DNA of 49,118 nt from Bacillus aerolatus. Lineage in GTDB: Bacteria > Bacillota > Bacilli > Bacillales > Domibacillaceae. The stretch is from contig NZ_WEIO01000016.1 in assembly GCF_009183655.1 (NCBI RefSeq), forward strand, positions 1-49,118, read 5' to 3'. Made by a program: the position numbers and the translations under genes. This document shows, one piece after another, positions 1 through 7,281 of the stretch. How positions within the stretch are numbered: the stretch's first letter is position 1; every line of letters begins with the position of its first letter. Under the pieces are notes generated by a model. That model ran no database searches. It was not told the origin of the DNA and saw only the letters and a list, made by a program, of their open reading frames with translations.

Positions 1-270
1 GAGTGGATTAAACGTATGGAAAGTTTCGGCTTCCAAACATCTGGGTATGTAGATCGTCACTTTTTTGAGTCTTTGTACGCAAGAGTTGCGCCACAAATTT
101 TATTTGAGTTTGCAACAGATGGTCCGGGATTTATGGGAGATGAACCTTATGAAACACTTGGAGAAAAATTATCTTTACCTCCATTCTTAGAACCAAAACG
201 TGAAGAAATTGAACAATCAGTTCGTCCGATTGATACAGTAAGAAGCACAAAAGAATTCATTAAAGAATAA
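1..270 (+). CDS. Ring-cleaving dioxygenase (VOC/glyoxalase family, MhqO-like), C-terminal part
   Basis: The open frame enters from the left edge, so the start is outside the window. The 89 visible residues carry the conserved tail of two-domain VOC-family ring-cleaving dioxygenases: a metal-ligand-type ILFEFATDGPGF segment, then MGDEPYETLGEKLSLPP and a tail ending in RPIDTV. In Bacillus, enzymes of this family (MhqA, MhqE, MhqO) act in hydroquinone and catechol detoxification. A second, damaged copy of the family lies at 32601-33142, and its C-terminus aligns with this one (EILFEIATDPPGF). An azoreductase gene follows 90 bp downstream, matching the MhqR-type quinone-stress theme. The catalytic metal site cannot be fully checked because the N-terminal domain is off the window. 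Confidence 0.85.
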   Translation, partial: EWIKRMESFGFQTSGYVDRHFFESLYARVAPQILFEFATDGPGFMGDEPYETLGEKLSLPPFLEPKREEIEQSVRPIDTVRSTKEFIKE

Positions 271-360
271 TTGAAAGAAAAGCTGGAGAAAAGGCTCCGA
301 TTTAGACACGAGCTGAAACAAATGAATTCCAAACAACCTAGAACAGAGGAGAATAAAACA

Positions 361-987
361 ATGTCAAAAATATTATTTATCAAAGCCAATGACCGTCCAG
401 CGGATCAAGCAATTAGTTCAAAAATGTATGAAACATTCGTAAACACTTTTAAAGAAGCCAATCCAAATGCAGAAATTACCGAACTGGATCTTTTTAATCT
501 TGATCTTCCATACTTCGGAAACACAGCTATTACAGGCGGATACAAACGCAGCCAAGGTTTAGAATTAACAGCTGAAGAAGCAAAAGCTGCAGATGTAGTT
601 GAACAATACTTAAACCAATTCTTAGCTGCTGAAAAAGTAGTATTCGCTTTCCCATTGTGGAATTTCACAGTTCCTGCTCCACTAATAACATATATTTCTT
701 ATCTTTCTCAAGCAGGAAAAACATTCAAATATACAGAACAAGGTCCAGTTGGACTAGCTGGAGATAAAAAAGTTGCTGTATTAAGTGCGCGTGGTTCAGA
801 TTACTCTTCTGAACAAATGGCTTCTATAGAGATGGCTGTTAACTATGTAATAACACTCCTTGGTTTCTGGGGTATTACAGACCCTGAAACAGTTGTAATT
901 GAAGGGCATAACCAGTACCCTGATCGCGCACAAGAAATCATTGCAGACGGTTTAGAAAACGTTGCAAAAGCTGCTGCAAGATTCTAA
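361..987 (+). CDS. azoR: FMN-dependent NADH:azoreductase / quinone reductase
   Basis: The 208-residue product begins MSKILFIKANDRPADQAISSKM, the N-terminal FMN-binding strand and loop of the AzoR flavodoxin-fold family. It contains the FMN-contacting FAFPLWNFTVPAPL segment (about residues 96-109), the SARGSDYSS loop and the GITDPETVVIEG region. Length is normal for AzoR1/AzoR2 (about 208-211). These enzymes reduce azo dyes and quinones by two electrons using NADH in the cytoplasm. The start at 361 follows an AGAGGAG ribosome binding site; the frame is open upstream to 271, but the extra residues resemble nothing in the family. The position directly after a ring-cleaving dioxygenase suggests a joint role in quinone stress, as for Bacillus azoR2 under MhqR. 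No operator lies between the two genes. Confidence 0.93.
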   Translation: MSKILFIKANDRPADQAISSKMYETFVNTFKEANPNAEITELDLFNLDLPYFGNTAITGGYKRSQGLELTAEEAKAADVVEQYLNQFLAAEKVVFAFPLWNFTVPAPLITYISYLSQAGKTFKYTEQGPVGLAGDKKVAVLSARGSDYSSEQMASIEMAVNYVITLLGFWGITDPETVVIEGHNQYPDRAQEIIADGLENVAKAAARF

Positions 988-1027
988 TTGAAATGGTTAA
1001 AATAAAAAATCAGCATAGTAATTGAAG

Positions 1028-1125
1028 TGACCCTATAAAGTGAGGCAAGGAATAAACAGGAGGGTGTTTTTTGAATGGGGACAAGAGTTCATTTACAGCC
1101 ACTGCATCATCAACAATTTTATTGA
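1028..1125 (+). mobile_element. Remnant of an IS3-family insertion sequence left end
   Basis: Positions 1028-1047 read TGACCCTATAAAGTGAGGCA, close to the terminal repeat seen at 49005 (TGACCCCATAGAGTGAGACA) and to IS3-family ends generally. After it comes a GGAGGGTGTTTTTTGA stretch and an ATG at 1075 opening MGTRV, the same first five residues as the transposase start at 49093. The reading frame then diverges and stops at 1125 after 16 codons. About 48 bp present in the right-hand copy between the end and the ATG are missing here. It is a decayed end fragment, not a working element. No right end was found nearby. Confidence 0.6.
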
Positions 1126-1285
1126 TGAATGTTTGGCGAAAACAATTTAGCCCTTGTCTTAAATTTTTGAAGCAGTTTAAGTTTATGATCTTTTTATTTG
1201 GACGAAGGTTTAAATTTGATTGAATATTTAATTTTCATAAAATGATCAATTTCTGCCAATACTATGATTGGGAGGTATGTCATTT

Positions 1286-2179
1286 ATGAAATTAGCATGG
1301 ATTGCCGGACTCTTGCTTTTCGTTCAACAAGTTAATCTTCCTGACAGCTTATCGATAAACCAACAAGGACAAGCTATTGCCAATATTAACCGCGCAGATG
1401 TTTTGAGTCCCTTCCCTGGTACACCACTGATTGATGTCGATAAATACAATCATTTCATCGAAAAATTGGAACGAGAAATTTACCAGGCACCTGTAAATGC
1501 TGCAATTAACAACCAGGGGGAAATCATCCCAGGGAAAATAGGACATAAATTGGATCGCGAAGCATTTTCAGAACAATTTTTAACCTATTTTTTCGGCAGG
1601 GGATCATCTAAGATAGAAGTCCCAAAGCTTTCTATTCATCCGAAAGTAGACAGTGAGTTACTGGCACACATTCGGATACAACAGATTGGTCAATATGTGA
1701 CCCATTTTAATGCTAACAACAAAGAGCGCTCCCATAATATTGCCCTTGCTGTAAAATCTATTAACAATCATGTTGTTTTTCCCGGAGAAACCTTTTCATT
1801 TAACCAGATAGTTGGCAAGAGAACAGCAGACAAGGGGTATTTGCGGGCTCCAGTTATCGTCAGAGGAGAATTGTCAGAGGGAATTGGAGGAGGAATTTGT
1901 CAAGTATCATCGACACTATATAATGCCGTCGATAATGCAGGGGCACAAATCATTGAACGCTATTCCCATAGCAGGAACGTTCCTTATGTTCCACCTGATC
2001 GCGATGCTACGGTAAGCTGGTATGGTCCTGATTTTCGCTTTAAAAACAAATACAATCAACCGATACTGATCCAGGCTAAAACGTCTGAGGGTAGGGTGAG
2101 CATCACCCTTTACTCTTCAGATGTAATTAATTACAAGTCCCGGAAAATCCCTAGCGCTTCAAAGCGTATATCGAATTGA
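1286..2179 (+). CDS. VanW family protein
   Basis: The 297-residue product carries a VanW domain in its second half: NIALAVKSINNHVVFPGETFSFN, GKRTADKGYLRAPVIV, the hallmark GIGGGICQVSSTLYNA, and SHSRNVPYVPPDRDATVSW. VanW domains occur in cell-envelope proteins of Gram-positives and in vancomycin-resistance clusters; their biochemical role is unsettled. The N-terminus has a short hydrophobic stretch (MKLAWIAGLLLFVQQV) that could be a signal or anchor. The ATG at 1286 was chosen because GGGAGG at 1270-1275 lies at correct spacing; the ATG at 1277 is too close to it. No other vancomycin-resistance genes are nearby, so a housekeeping envelope role is more likely. Confidence 0.85.
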   Translation: MKLAWIAGLLLFVQQVNLPDSLSINQQGQAIANINRADVLSPFPGTPLIDVDKYNHFIEKLEREIYQAPVNAAINNQGEIIPGKIGHKLDREAFSEQFLTYFFGRGSSKIEVPKLSIHPKVDSELLAHIRIQQIGQYVTHFNANNKERSHNIALAVKSINNHVVFPGETFSFNQIVGKRTADKGYLRAPVIVRGELSEGIGGGICQVSSTLYNAVDNAGAQIIERYSHSRNVPYVPPDRDATVSWYGPDFRFKNKYNQPILIQAKTSEGRVSITLYSSDVINYKSRKIPSASKRISN

Positions 2180-2203
2180 ATACAAATTTGAAAGAAAATA
2201 TAC

Positions 2204-2230
2204 AAAAAGCCAGGAGTTATCCTGGCTATG
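2204..2230 (-). terminator. Rho-independent terminator, minus strand
   Basis: A seven-base-pair stem (AGCCAGG / CCTGGCT, 2208-2227) has its T-run on the minus strand (TTTTTG), immediately after the end of the Spo0E-like gene. On the plus strand there is no T-run, so it mainly serves the minus-strand gene, although it may also slow transcripts from the VanW gene. Confidence 0.6.
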
Positions 2231-2408
2231 ATCTGTGGGGGGAAGGAGAGGTTAATAATTGATATTTGTTAATAAGTTTGTCCAATTCTTCGCTGTATTT
2301 TAAAGTCTCATAATCATTGAGCCCCTTGTTTATACCAGTTGAAATCATCAGATGGCGCACATCGTTAATACGGGTCATTAGTTCGTCAAATACCTCTTGC
2401 GTAATCAC
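2226..2408 (-). CDS. Spo0E-like aspartyl-phosphate phosphatase
   Basis: This 60-residue protein fits the Spo0E family in length and pattern: a first helix, a short turn with GLNDYETLKY, then the signature SEELDKLINKYQ, which holds the conserved S-x-x-x-D catalytic-type motif. Spo0E-family proteins dephosphorylate Spo0A-P and delay sporulation; some members act on other response regulators. Translation probably starts at GTG 2408, with GGAGAAGATGAAAG upstream. The gene stands alone on the minus strand and ends in its own hairpin. The presence of such a protein supports an endospore-forming host. The target response regulator cannot be told from sequence. Confidence 0.85.
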   Translation of the reverse strand: MITQEVFDELMTRINDVRHLMISTGINKGLNDYETLKYSEELDKLINKYQLLTSPSPHRS

Positions 2409-2599
2409 CTTTCATCTTCTCCTAATCATGTAAACTCGTGCATTTCCATACACTTTTGGATACATTATACAATCAAAAAGAATAAAGAGAAAGCGTTTCG
2501 ACAGAAGAGTTGGAAAAGTTACATTTTTTGATTATGAACATGATTAAATGAAAATCGCTTATGCAGGCGGAGGTATCATCATCAAGATTGGTTAGAGAA

Positions 2600-2650
2600 T
2601 TGACTTCTCCCACGGCTAAAGCCGCAAGCCTCATACCTTCATGGGTTTTC
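2600..2650. mobile_element. Possible IS200/IS605-type right-end remnant
   Basis: TTGACTTCTCCCACGGCTAA at 2600-2619 continues into a small hairpin (CGGC-TAAA-GCCG, 2613-2624) and CATGGG. It resembles the TTGACTTCTCCCACGRCTRAAG right ends of IS200/IS605 and TnpB-carrying elements. No tnpA or tnpB reading frame is adjacent, so at most it is a scar within the gene-free stretch 2409-2761. Confidence 0.35.
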
Positions 2651-2761
2651 TCGTTCGGAAAAGCTATAAAACTGTATAGCTTTTTGTATTGTTCAGATGA
2701 GGAGAATAGAGTATGCTAGTATAAATCGACAAATTTCCCTAGCGTAAAGGAGAAAGCCTCA

Positions 2762-3556
2762 TTGTTGGAATATAAATTATACGAACATCCGAGTTCAAAT
2801 GAGTATGTAGTACTCATTCATGGCATGGGTGGAAATTCAAGCATTTTTTACAGCAATCTGAAAGCATTAAAAAAGCATTTTAATATAGTGGCTGTACACC
2901 TTCGTGGACATGGAAAGTCGCCCGGAGTGGAGAGTGGAAAAGAGTTCAGCCTGGAGACGGCGGCTCGCGAAGTGATTGCTGTCCTCGATCATTTACTCAT
3001 AAAAAAAGCGCATTTTATCGGAATTTCTTTAGGGACTATTGTCATCCACACAATATGTAAAATTGCCCCGAAGAAGGTGAGTTCCGCGGTAATGGGAGGG
3101 GCCATCACCCACTTTAACCTCTTCTCTATCTTTCTAGTGAAAGCTGCCAAAATTATTAAACCGTTTACACCATTTTTATGGCTTTATAAGTTGTGTGCCA
3201 ATATTATTATGCCGGGCAAAATGAATGAGCGTTCCCGCCGATTATTTATTAGCCAGGCAGCTAAAATGAGACGTGCCGATTTTTTTGCCTGGTTTAAGTT
3301 AGTAGATACAGTGGAAGAAGCGTATAGCGGGGTACCGGAATCTTCGAAAGATGTTCCAAAGCTATACATTTCAGGTTCCGAAGATCACTTATTTATTAAA
3401 CAGCTGCGCCAGGATATTCAAAAAGATCCATCAGCGTCTTTTATAATCATTAATGACTGCGGCCACGTCTGCAATGTGGAAAAAAACAAAGAATTCAATG
3501 AAGCTTCTATTCAATTTTTAAAAAGCAATATTAAAAAAGTAAAAAGAGCACAATAA
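2762..3556 (+). CDS. Alpha/beta-fold hydrolase
   Basis: The 264-residue product has the classic alpha/beta hydrolase layout: an oxyanion-hole motif VLIHGMGGNSS near residue 18, an HLRGHGKSPG loop, the nucleophile elbow GISLG (Ser near residue 90), an acid in SGSEDHLF and the catalytic histidine in NDCGHVCNVE near the end. All three triad residues are present, so the protein is probably active. Substrate is unknown; esterases, lactonases and peroxidase-like enzymes share this fold. The TTG at 2762 is chosen because AAAGGAG (2746-2752) ends nine bases before it. The gene has its own terminator at 3560 and no operon partner. Confidence 0.85.
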   Translation: MLEYKLYEHPSSNEYVVLIHGMGGNSSIFYSNLKALKKHFNIVAVHLRGHGKSPGVESGKEFSLETAAREVIAVLDHLLIKKAHFIGISLGTIVIHTICKIAPKKVSSAVMGGAITHFNLFSIFLVKAAKIIKPFTPFLWLYKLCANIIMPGKMNERSRRLFISQAAKMRRADFFAWFKLVDTVEEAYSGVPESSKDVPKLYISGSEDHLFIKQLRQDIQKDPSASFIIINDCGHVCNVEKNKEFNEASIQFLKSNIKKVKRAQ

Positions 3557-3559
3557 TAG

Positions 3560-3586
3560 CCAAATGTTTTATACATTTGGTTTTTT
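3560..3586 (+). terminator. Rho-independent terminator
   Basis: An eight-bp perfect stem (CCAAATGT / ACATTTGG) with a five-base loop is followed by TTTTTTG, just after the alpha/beta hydrolase stop codon. Confidence 0.85.
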
Positions 3587-3604
3587 GTTACGATAAAAAG
3601 GATC

Positions 3605-3651
3605 AAATCGAAATGATTATTATTTACAAAACGGAATCATTTCGATATAAT
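3605..3651 (+). promoter_or_regulatory. Sigma-A promoter with two overlapping Zur-type operators
   Basis: The -35 TTTACA (3623-3628) and -10 TATAAT (3646-3651) are 17 bp apart. Positions 3605-3625 (AAATCGAAATGATTATTATTT by halves) match the Bacillus Zur consensus AAATCGTAATNATTACGATT at about 17 of 20 fixed positions. A second, inverted copy lies at 3628-3648 and matches at about 16 of 20. Together they form a perfect 12-bp inverted repeat, 3607-3618 with 3635-3646. The placement over the -35 and spacer implies repression when zinc is plentiful. The consensus is from memory; the Zur assignment is an inference supported by the zinc-binding gene downstream. Confidence 0.72.
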
Positions 3652-3698
3652 ATCTTTAGTTGAAGTTGAGCGCATTTTAAATTTGAGGAGGAATCAGT

Positions 3699-4724
3699 TT
3701 GTCCCGCTTTTTAAAATTTATCTTTATGTTCACAGCCATTTTACTTATCTCGGCGTGTGGAAATGAAGAAACGAATAAACAAGATAATAACAAAGAAAAA
3801 GATGGATTAAAAGTGTACACAACTATTTATCCATTAACTTATTTTACAGAAGAAATAGGAAAAGGTTACGTAGATGTCGAAAGTGTTTTGCCTGCCGGAG
3901 TTGATGAGCATACATATGAACCGACAGCTAAAACGATGATTGACATTGCCGAGGGTGATTTATTTATTTATAACGGGCTCGGACTTGAACCATTCGGAGA
4001 GAAAGTGAAAGAGTCGATGGAAAAAGAAAATGTCCGTATTGTTGAAGTAGGTAAAAACATTGATTTAGAGTCGCATGAAGATGTACACGGGCATGAAGGG
4101 GAAACCGCAGAGGAGCACGAAGCTCACAGCGATGAAGAGCATGGCGCAGAAGAAAATCATGAATCCCACGATGAACACGAACATGACGGACATACGCACG
4201 GAGACACGGATCCACATATTTGGCTAGACCCGATGCTGTCGATTCAGATGGCAGAAGTTATTAAAGATGAATTGTCGGAGCTTGATCCGGAACATAAAGC
4301 GGATTTTGAAAAGAATTATGGGGCATTAAAAGAAAAATTAATAAAGCTGGACGAGGAATTTCACGCAATGGCCGATGCTGCTGCTCACAAAGGGTTTCTT
4401 GTCTCCCATGCTGCTTTTGGCTACTGGGAAAAAAGTTACGGACTAAAGCAAATTAGTGTAGCTGGGTTATCACCTACGAATGAACCTTCGCAAAAACAGC
4501 TGAAAGAAATGATTGAAACAGCAAAAGAGCATCAAATCAAGTACGTCATCTTTGAACAAAACGTTACGCCAAGAATCGCAAAAATTGTTCAGGAGGAATT
4601 AAAAGCAGAAGCGCTGCAAATTCATAATTTATCCGTGCTGACAAAAGAAGATGAAGCAGGCGGAGAAAACTACTTTACGCTGATGGAAAAAAATATTCAA
4701 ACTTTGAAACGAGCAACTGATTAA
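3699..4724 (+). CDS. znuA: Zinc ABC transporter substrate-binding lipoprotein (ZnuA/AdcA type)
   Basis: The 341-residue product has a lipoprotein signal ending in the lipobox LISAC (Cys20), then the cluster A-I metal-binding protein fold: VYTTIYPLTYFTEEI, the first ligand in GVDEHTYEPT, a long His/Asp/Glu-rich loop (roughly residues 125-170, many HE, HD and HGH pairs) typical of zinc carriers, DPHIWLDP, and VSHAAFGYW. It should capture zinc outside the membrane for an ABC importer. It starts at TTG 3699 after GAGGAGG. The partner permease and ATPase genes are not adjacent, so they must be elsewhere. Two Zur-type sites cover its promoter. In B. subtilis the homologue is ZnuA (YcdH). Confidence 0.92.
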   Translation: MSRFLKFIFMFTAILLISACGNEETNKQDNNKEKDGLKVYTTIYPLTYFTEEIGKGYVDVESVLPAGVDEHTYEPTAKTMIDIAEGDLFIYNGLGLEPFGEKVKESMEKENVRIVEVGKNIDLESHEDVHGHEGETAEEHEAHSDEEHGAEENHESHDEHEHDGHTHGDTDPHIWLDPMLSIQMAEVIKDELSELDPEHKADFEKNYGALKEKLIKLDEEFHAMADAAAHKGFLVSHAAFGYWEKSYGLKQISVAGLSPTNEPSQKQLKEMIETAKEHQIKYVIFEQNVTPRIAKIVQEELKAEALQIHNLSVLTKEDEAGGENYFTLMEKNIQTLKRATD

Positions 4725-4736
4725 TAAACATAAAAA

Positions 4737-4769
4737 AGATGTTCCTGACTGGAGGAACATCTTTTTTTA
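4737..4769 (+). terminator. Rho-independent terminator
   Basis: A perfect ten-bp stem (AGATGTTCCT / AGGAACATCT, 4737-4762) is followed by seven T residues. It ends the znuA transcript; the A-run on its other side gives it terminator form for the convergent minus-strand gene too. Confidence 0.9.
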
Positions 4770-4780
4770 TAAAAGAAGGA

Positions 4781-5398
4781 TTATTTATTCGCTGAAACAA
4801 ACAAGCGCAAAATCGGAAGTTTTTCAGTTGAAATCATGCCGATCATATCGATCATTTTTCCTGCTATCCATTGACAGGCCACAGCATAAAAAATCGTTTT
4901 TACATCCACAATCAAACCGGTCAGCAGCAGAATAGAAGAGTTAATGTAAAAAAGTGTTTTCCCTGGCTTCAGGCCCCGCCATTTAGAAATGATTAACGCG
5001 AGAATATCCATTCCGCCGGATGAAGCCCCGAGCCGAAATAAAATTCCCAAACCTGTGCCAAAGATAACGGCTCCCGCTGTTAAGTCAAATGCAGGGTGGC
5101 TGAGCGGTTCCGATACGAAAGGAGAAAACAAATGAATAGTCACAGCTGTTACTGTTACACAAAACATCGTACCCGCCGCACTGCTTTTTCCGAGCCGCTT
5201 AAATGCAATGAAAATCATGATAGCGTTCAAGGCCCACAACGCAGCAGCATAAGGCGTTTGAAATAAAAAGTTTAAGATAATACTAATTCCCGCGGCTCCT
5301 CCGGAAGAAATATGATGTGGAAATAAAAAAAACGTCATCGCTATTCCCTGTACAAAAGCACCAAACGTCAAACCGGCCATTCGAAATGCTGTATTCAC
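4781..5398 (-). CDS. YitT-family membrane protein, short form
   Basis: The 205-residue product is an integral membrane protein with about five hydrophobic segments and two glycine-rich signatures of the YitT (DUF161) family: HHISSGGAAGISIIL near residue 28 and RLGASSGGMDILALII near residue 122. Most YitT, YpjC and YqfU proteins are about 280 residues and have a C-terminal cytoplasmic DUF2179 domain; here the protein ends soon after the fifth membrane segment, so that domain is absent. Function of the family is not known with certainty. It starts with GTG at 5398, preceded by AAAAGGGG. It is a monocistronic minus-strand gene, convergent with znuA. Confidence 0.8.
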   Translation of the reverse strand: MNTAFRMAGLTFGAFVQGIAMTFFLFPHHISSGGAAGISIILNFLFQTPYAAALWALNAIMIFIAFKRLGKSSAAGTMFCVTVTAVTIHLFSPFVSEPLSHPAFDLTAGAVIFGTGLGILFRLGASSGGMDILALIISKWRGLKPGKTLFYINSSILLLTGLIVDVKTIFYAVACQWIAGKMIDMIGMISTEKLPILRLFVSANK

Positions 5399-5574
5399 AA
5401 CCTATCCCCTTTTCTCTTCCTATATATATATTTAACCGTACCATATTCGAATGGAAATGAACATTCACTTAAACAATGTTTAGAGGAAAGGGAAGAAACC
5501 CTCCCTTAGTTGGCATACTTTTCCTCAATAAAGGAAAGATATAAAGCAGGAACTGTTTTGAAGGAGGAATAATG

Positions 5575-7104
5575 ATGACTGAGATCAAGCGTGAGCCATT
5601 GTGGAGAGAAGAGACGAAGCTGCCGTCTTTTCCTGTTCTAAAAGAGCAAGTGTTTGCTGATGTGATTATTGTTGGGGGCGGGATTACAGGAATAATAACT
5701 GCTTATATGCTAACAAAAGCAAGAAAAAAAGTGGTCATTCTGGAAGCTGATGAATTAATGAATGGAACTACAGGACATACGACCGCTAAAATAACAGCAC
5801 AGCACAATTTGATATATGACGAGCTGACAGATTCATTTAGTGAGGAACAGGCAAAACTGTATTACGACGCAAATATGGAAGCTCTTCAATGGGTGAGAGA
5901 TACAATCCGGCAGGAAGGAATAGAGTGTGACTGGAAAGATGAAACAGCATATGTTTACACGAACGATGATATAAAAGCAGAAAACTTGCTGAAAGAAGCA
6001 AAAATTTATGAAAAATTAGGAGTAAATGGGCTGCTTACCGATACGATGCCGTGGAAAGTTCCTTTTAAACAAGCGCTGCAAATGAATGGCCAAGCTCAAT
6101 TCCATCCTTTAAAGTTTTTAAAGCCACTTGTTGAATATATTAATGAAAACGGTGGAGCTATTTATGAACACTCGCCCGCTGATGATGTTGAAAAAGGGGA
6201 CAAGCCGGCTGTCGTTTTGAAGTCTGGCGTAAAAGCGATAGGAAGCAGTGTCGTCATAGCGAGCCATTTCCCTTTTTACGATAATGGCTTTTATTTTGCG
6301 AAAATGCATGCGGAACGTTCTTACGTTATTGCGATTAAACCGAAAAAAACATTTCCAGGCGGCATGTACATTACTGCTGAGCAGCCGACCCGCTCTGTCC
6401 GCAGTGCCGTTTATAATGGAGAGGAAGTACTGCTCGTAGGTGGAGAGGGTCATAAGACAGGAAAAGGACAGCCGACAGCAGACCATTACCAACATCTAAA
6501 GGACTTTGCTGAAAAGGAATTCGGCATCGATAAGCTGCTGTTTTCATGGTCTACACAAGATTTATTTTCGCTTGATAACATTCCTTACATTGGAAAATCT
6601 AGCAAAGACGACAATATTTACACAGCGACCGGATTTAAAAAATGGGGAATGACAACAAGTATTATTTCCGGACAGCTTATTTCCGATTTAATTTTAAATA
6701 AGCAAAACCGTTACGCGGAACTTTTTTCTCCTGAACGATTTAAAGCAGATCCTGGTGTGAAAAACTTTGTAAAGAAGCAAAGTGATGTAGCTGCCATGCT
6801 CGTTAAAGGGAAACTGGATTATTTCTTTAACAACAATGAAGAGCTGCCAAAAAATCAAGGAATCGTTATTAATTGGGAAGGAAAACGGGCTGGTGCGTTT
6901 AAAGAAGAAGATGGAACCGTTCATCTCGTTGACACAACATGTACGCATATGGGCTGCGAATGCGAATGGAACGATGCTGAACGCACGTGGGATTGCCCGT
7001 GTCACGGCTCCCGCTTCTCCATTTCGGGGGAAGTCATGGAAGGACCGGCAAAAAAACCGCTGAAAAAATTTGGCCAGCTTGGGGATCAAGTGTGGCAGGA
7101 ATAA
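5575..7104 (+). CDS. yhfW: FAD-dependent oxidoreductase with C-terminal Rieske [2Fe-2S] domain (YhfW-like)
   Basis: About 509 residues. An N-terminal Rossmann motif VIIVGGGITGIITAYML binds FAD, and a DAO-type domain runs to about residue 385. The C-terminus is a Rieske domain with both ligand pairs: CTHMGCECEW (Cys, His) and CPCHGSRFS (Cys, His). The combination is characteristic of Bacillus YhfW. The likely role is electron transfer from an amine or amino-acid-like substrate through FAD to the iron-sulfur cluster; the substrate is unknown. AAGGAGG (5561-5567) sits best for the ATG at 5575; an ATG at 5572 would add one residue. The gene is single. Confidence 0.88.
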   Translation: MTEIKREPLWREETKLPSFPVLKEQVFADVIIVGGGITGIITAYMLTKARKKVVILEADELMNGTTGHTTAKITAQHNLIYDELTDSFSEEQAKLYYDANMEALQWVRDTIRQEGIECDWKDETAYVYTNDDIKAENLLKEAKIYEKLGVNGLLTDTMPWKVPFKQALQMNGQAQFHPLKFLKPLVEYINENGGAIYEHSPADDVEKGDKPAVVLKSGVKAIGSSVVIASHFPFYDNGFYFAKMHAERSYVIAIKPKKTFPGGMYITAEQPTRSVRSAVYNGEEVLLVGGEGHKTGKGQPTADHYQHLKDFAEKEFGIDKLLFSWSTQDLFSLDNIPYIGKSSKDDNIYTATGFKKWGMTTSIISGQLISDLILNKQNRYAELFSPERFKADPGVKNFVKKQSDVAAMLVKGKLDYFFNNNEELPKNQGIVINWEGKRAGAFKEEDGTVHLVDTTCTHMGCECEWNDAERTWDCPCHGSRFSISGEVMEGPAKKPLKKFGQLGDQVWQE

Positions 7105-7281
7105 ACTATTAAAGGTGCTCTACATGTGTCTGGCTCCTTCTCGAAGGTTGCTACATCTGACGAAGGAGCTGCCAGGCTATTTTGTTAAGCGATCTTTGAT
7201 CAGAGCAGTATATTAGTAGGAAATGAGAAAGGAACACGATACACTGATGATAGGGTAAAAGGGAAAGAAAGGAGCGGTCAG

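Noticed and set aside
271-360. Extended N-terminus of the azoreductase
   Set aside because: The 30 extra residues are Lys/Arg-rich and foreign to the family; AGAGGAG before ATG 361 fits much better.
6118-6495. 125-codon minus-strand frame inside yhfW
   Set aside because: It lies fully inside a well-supported flavoprotein gene, has no ribosome binding site and its product is unlike any family.
7120-7180. Hairpin CTGGCTCCTTC...GAAGGAGCTGCCAG as terminator of yhfW
   Set aside because: The stem is plausible but the loop is long and only a weak T-run follows, so I did not list it as a feature.
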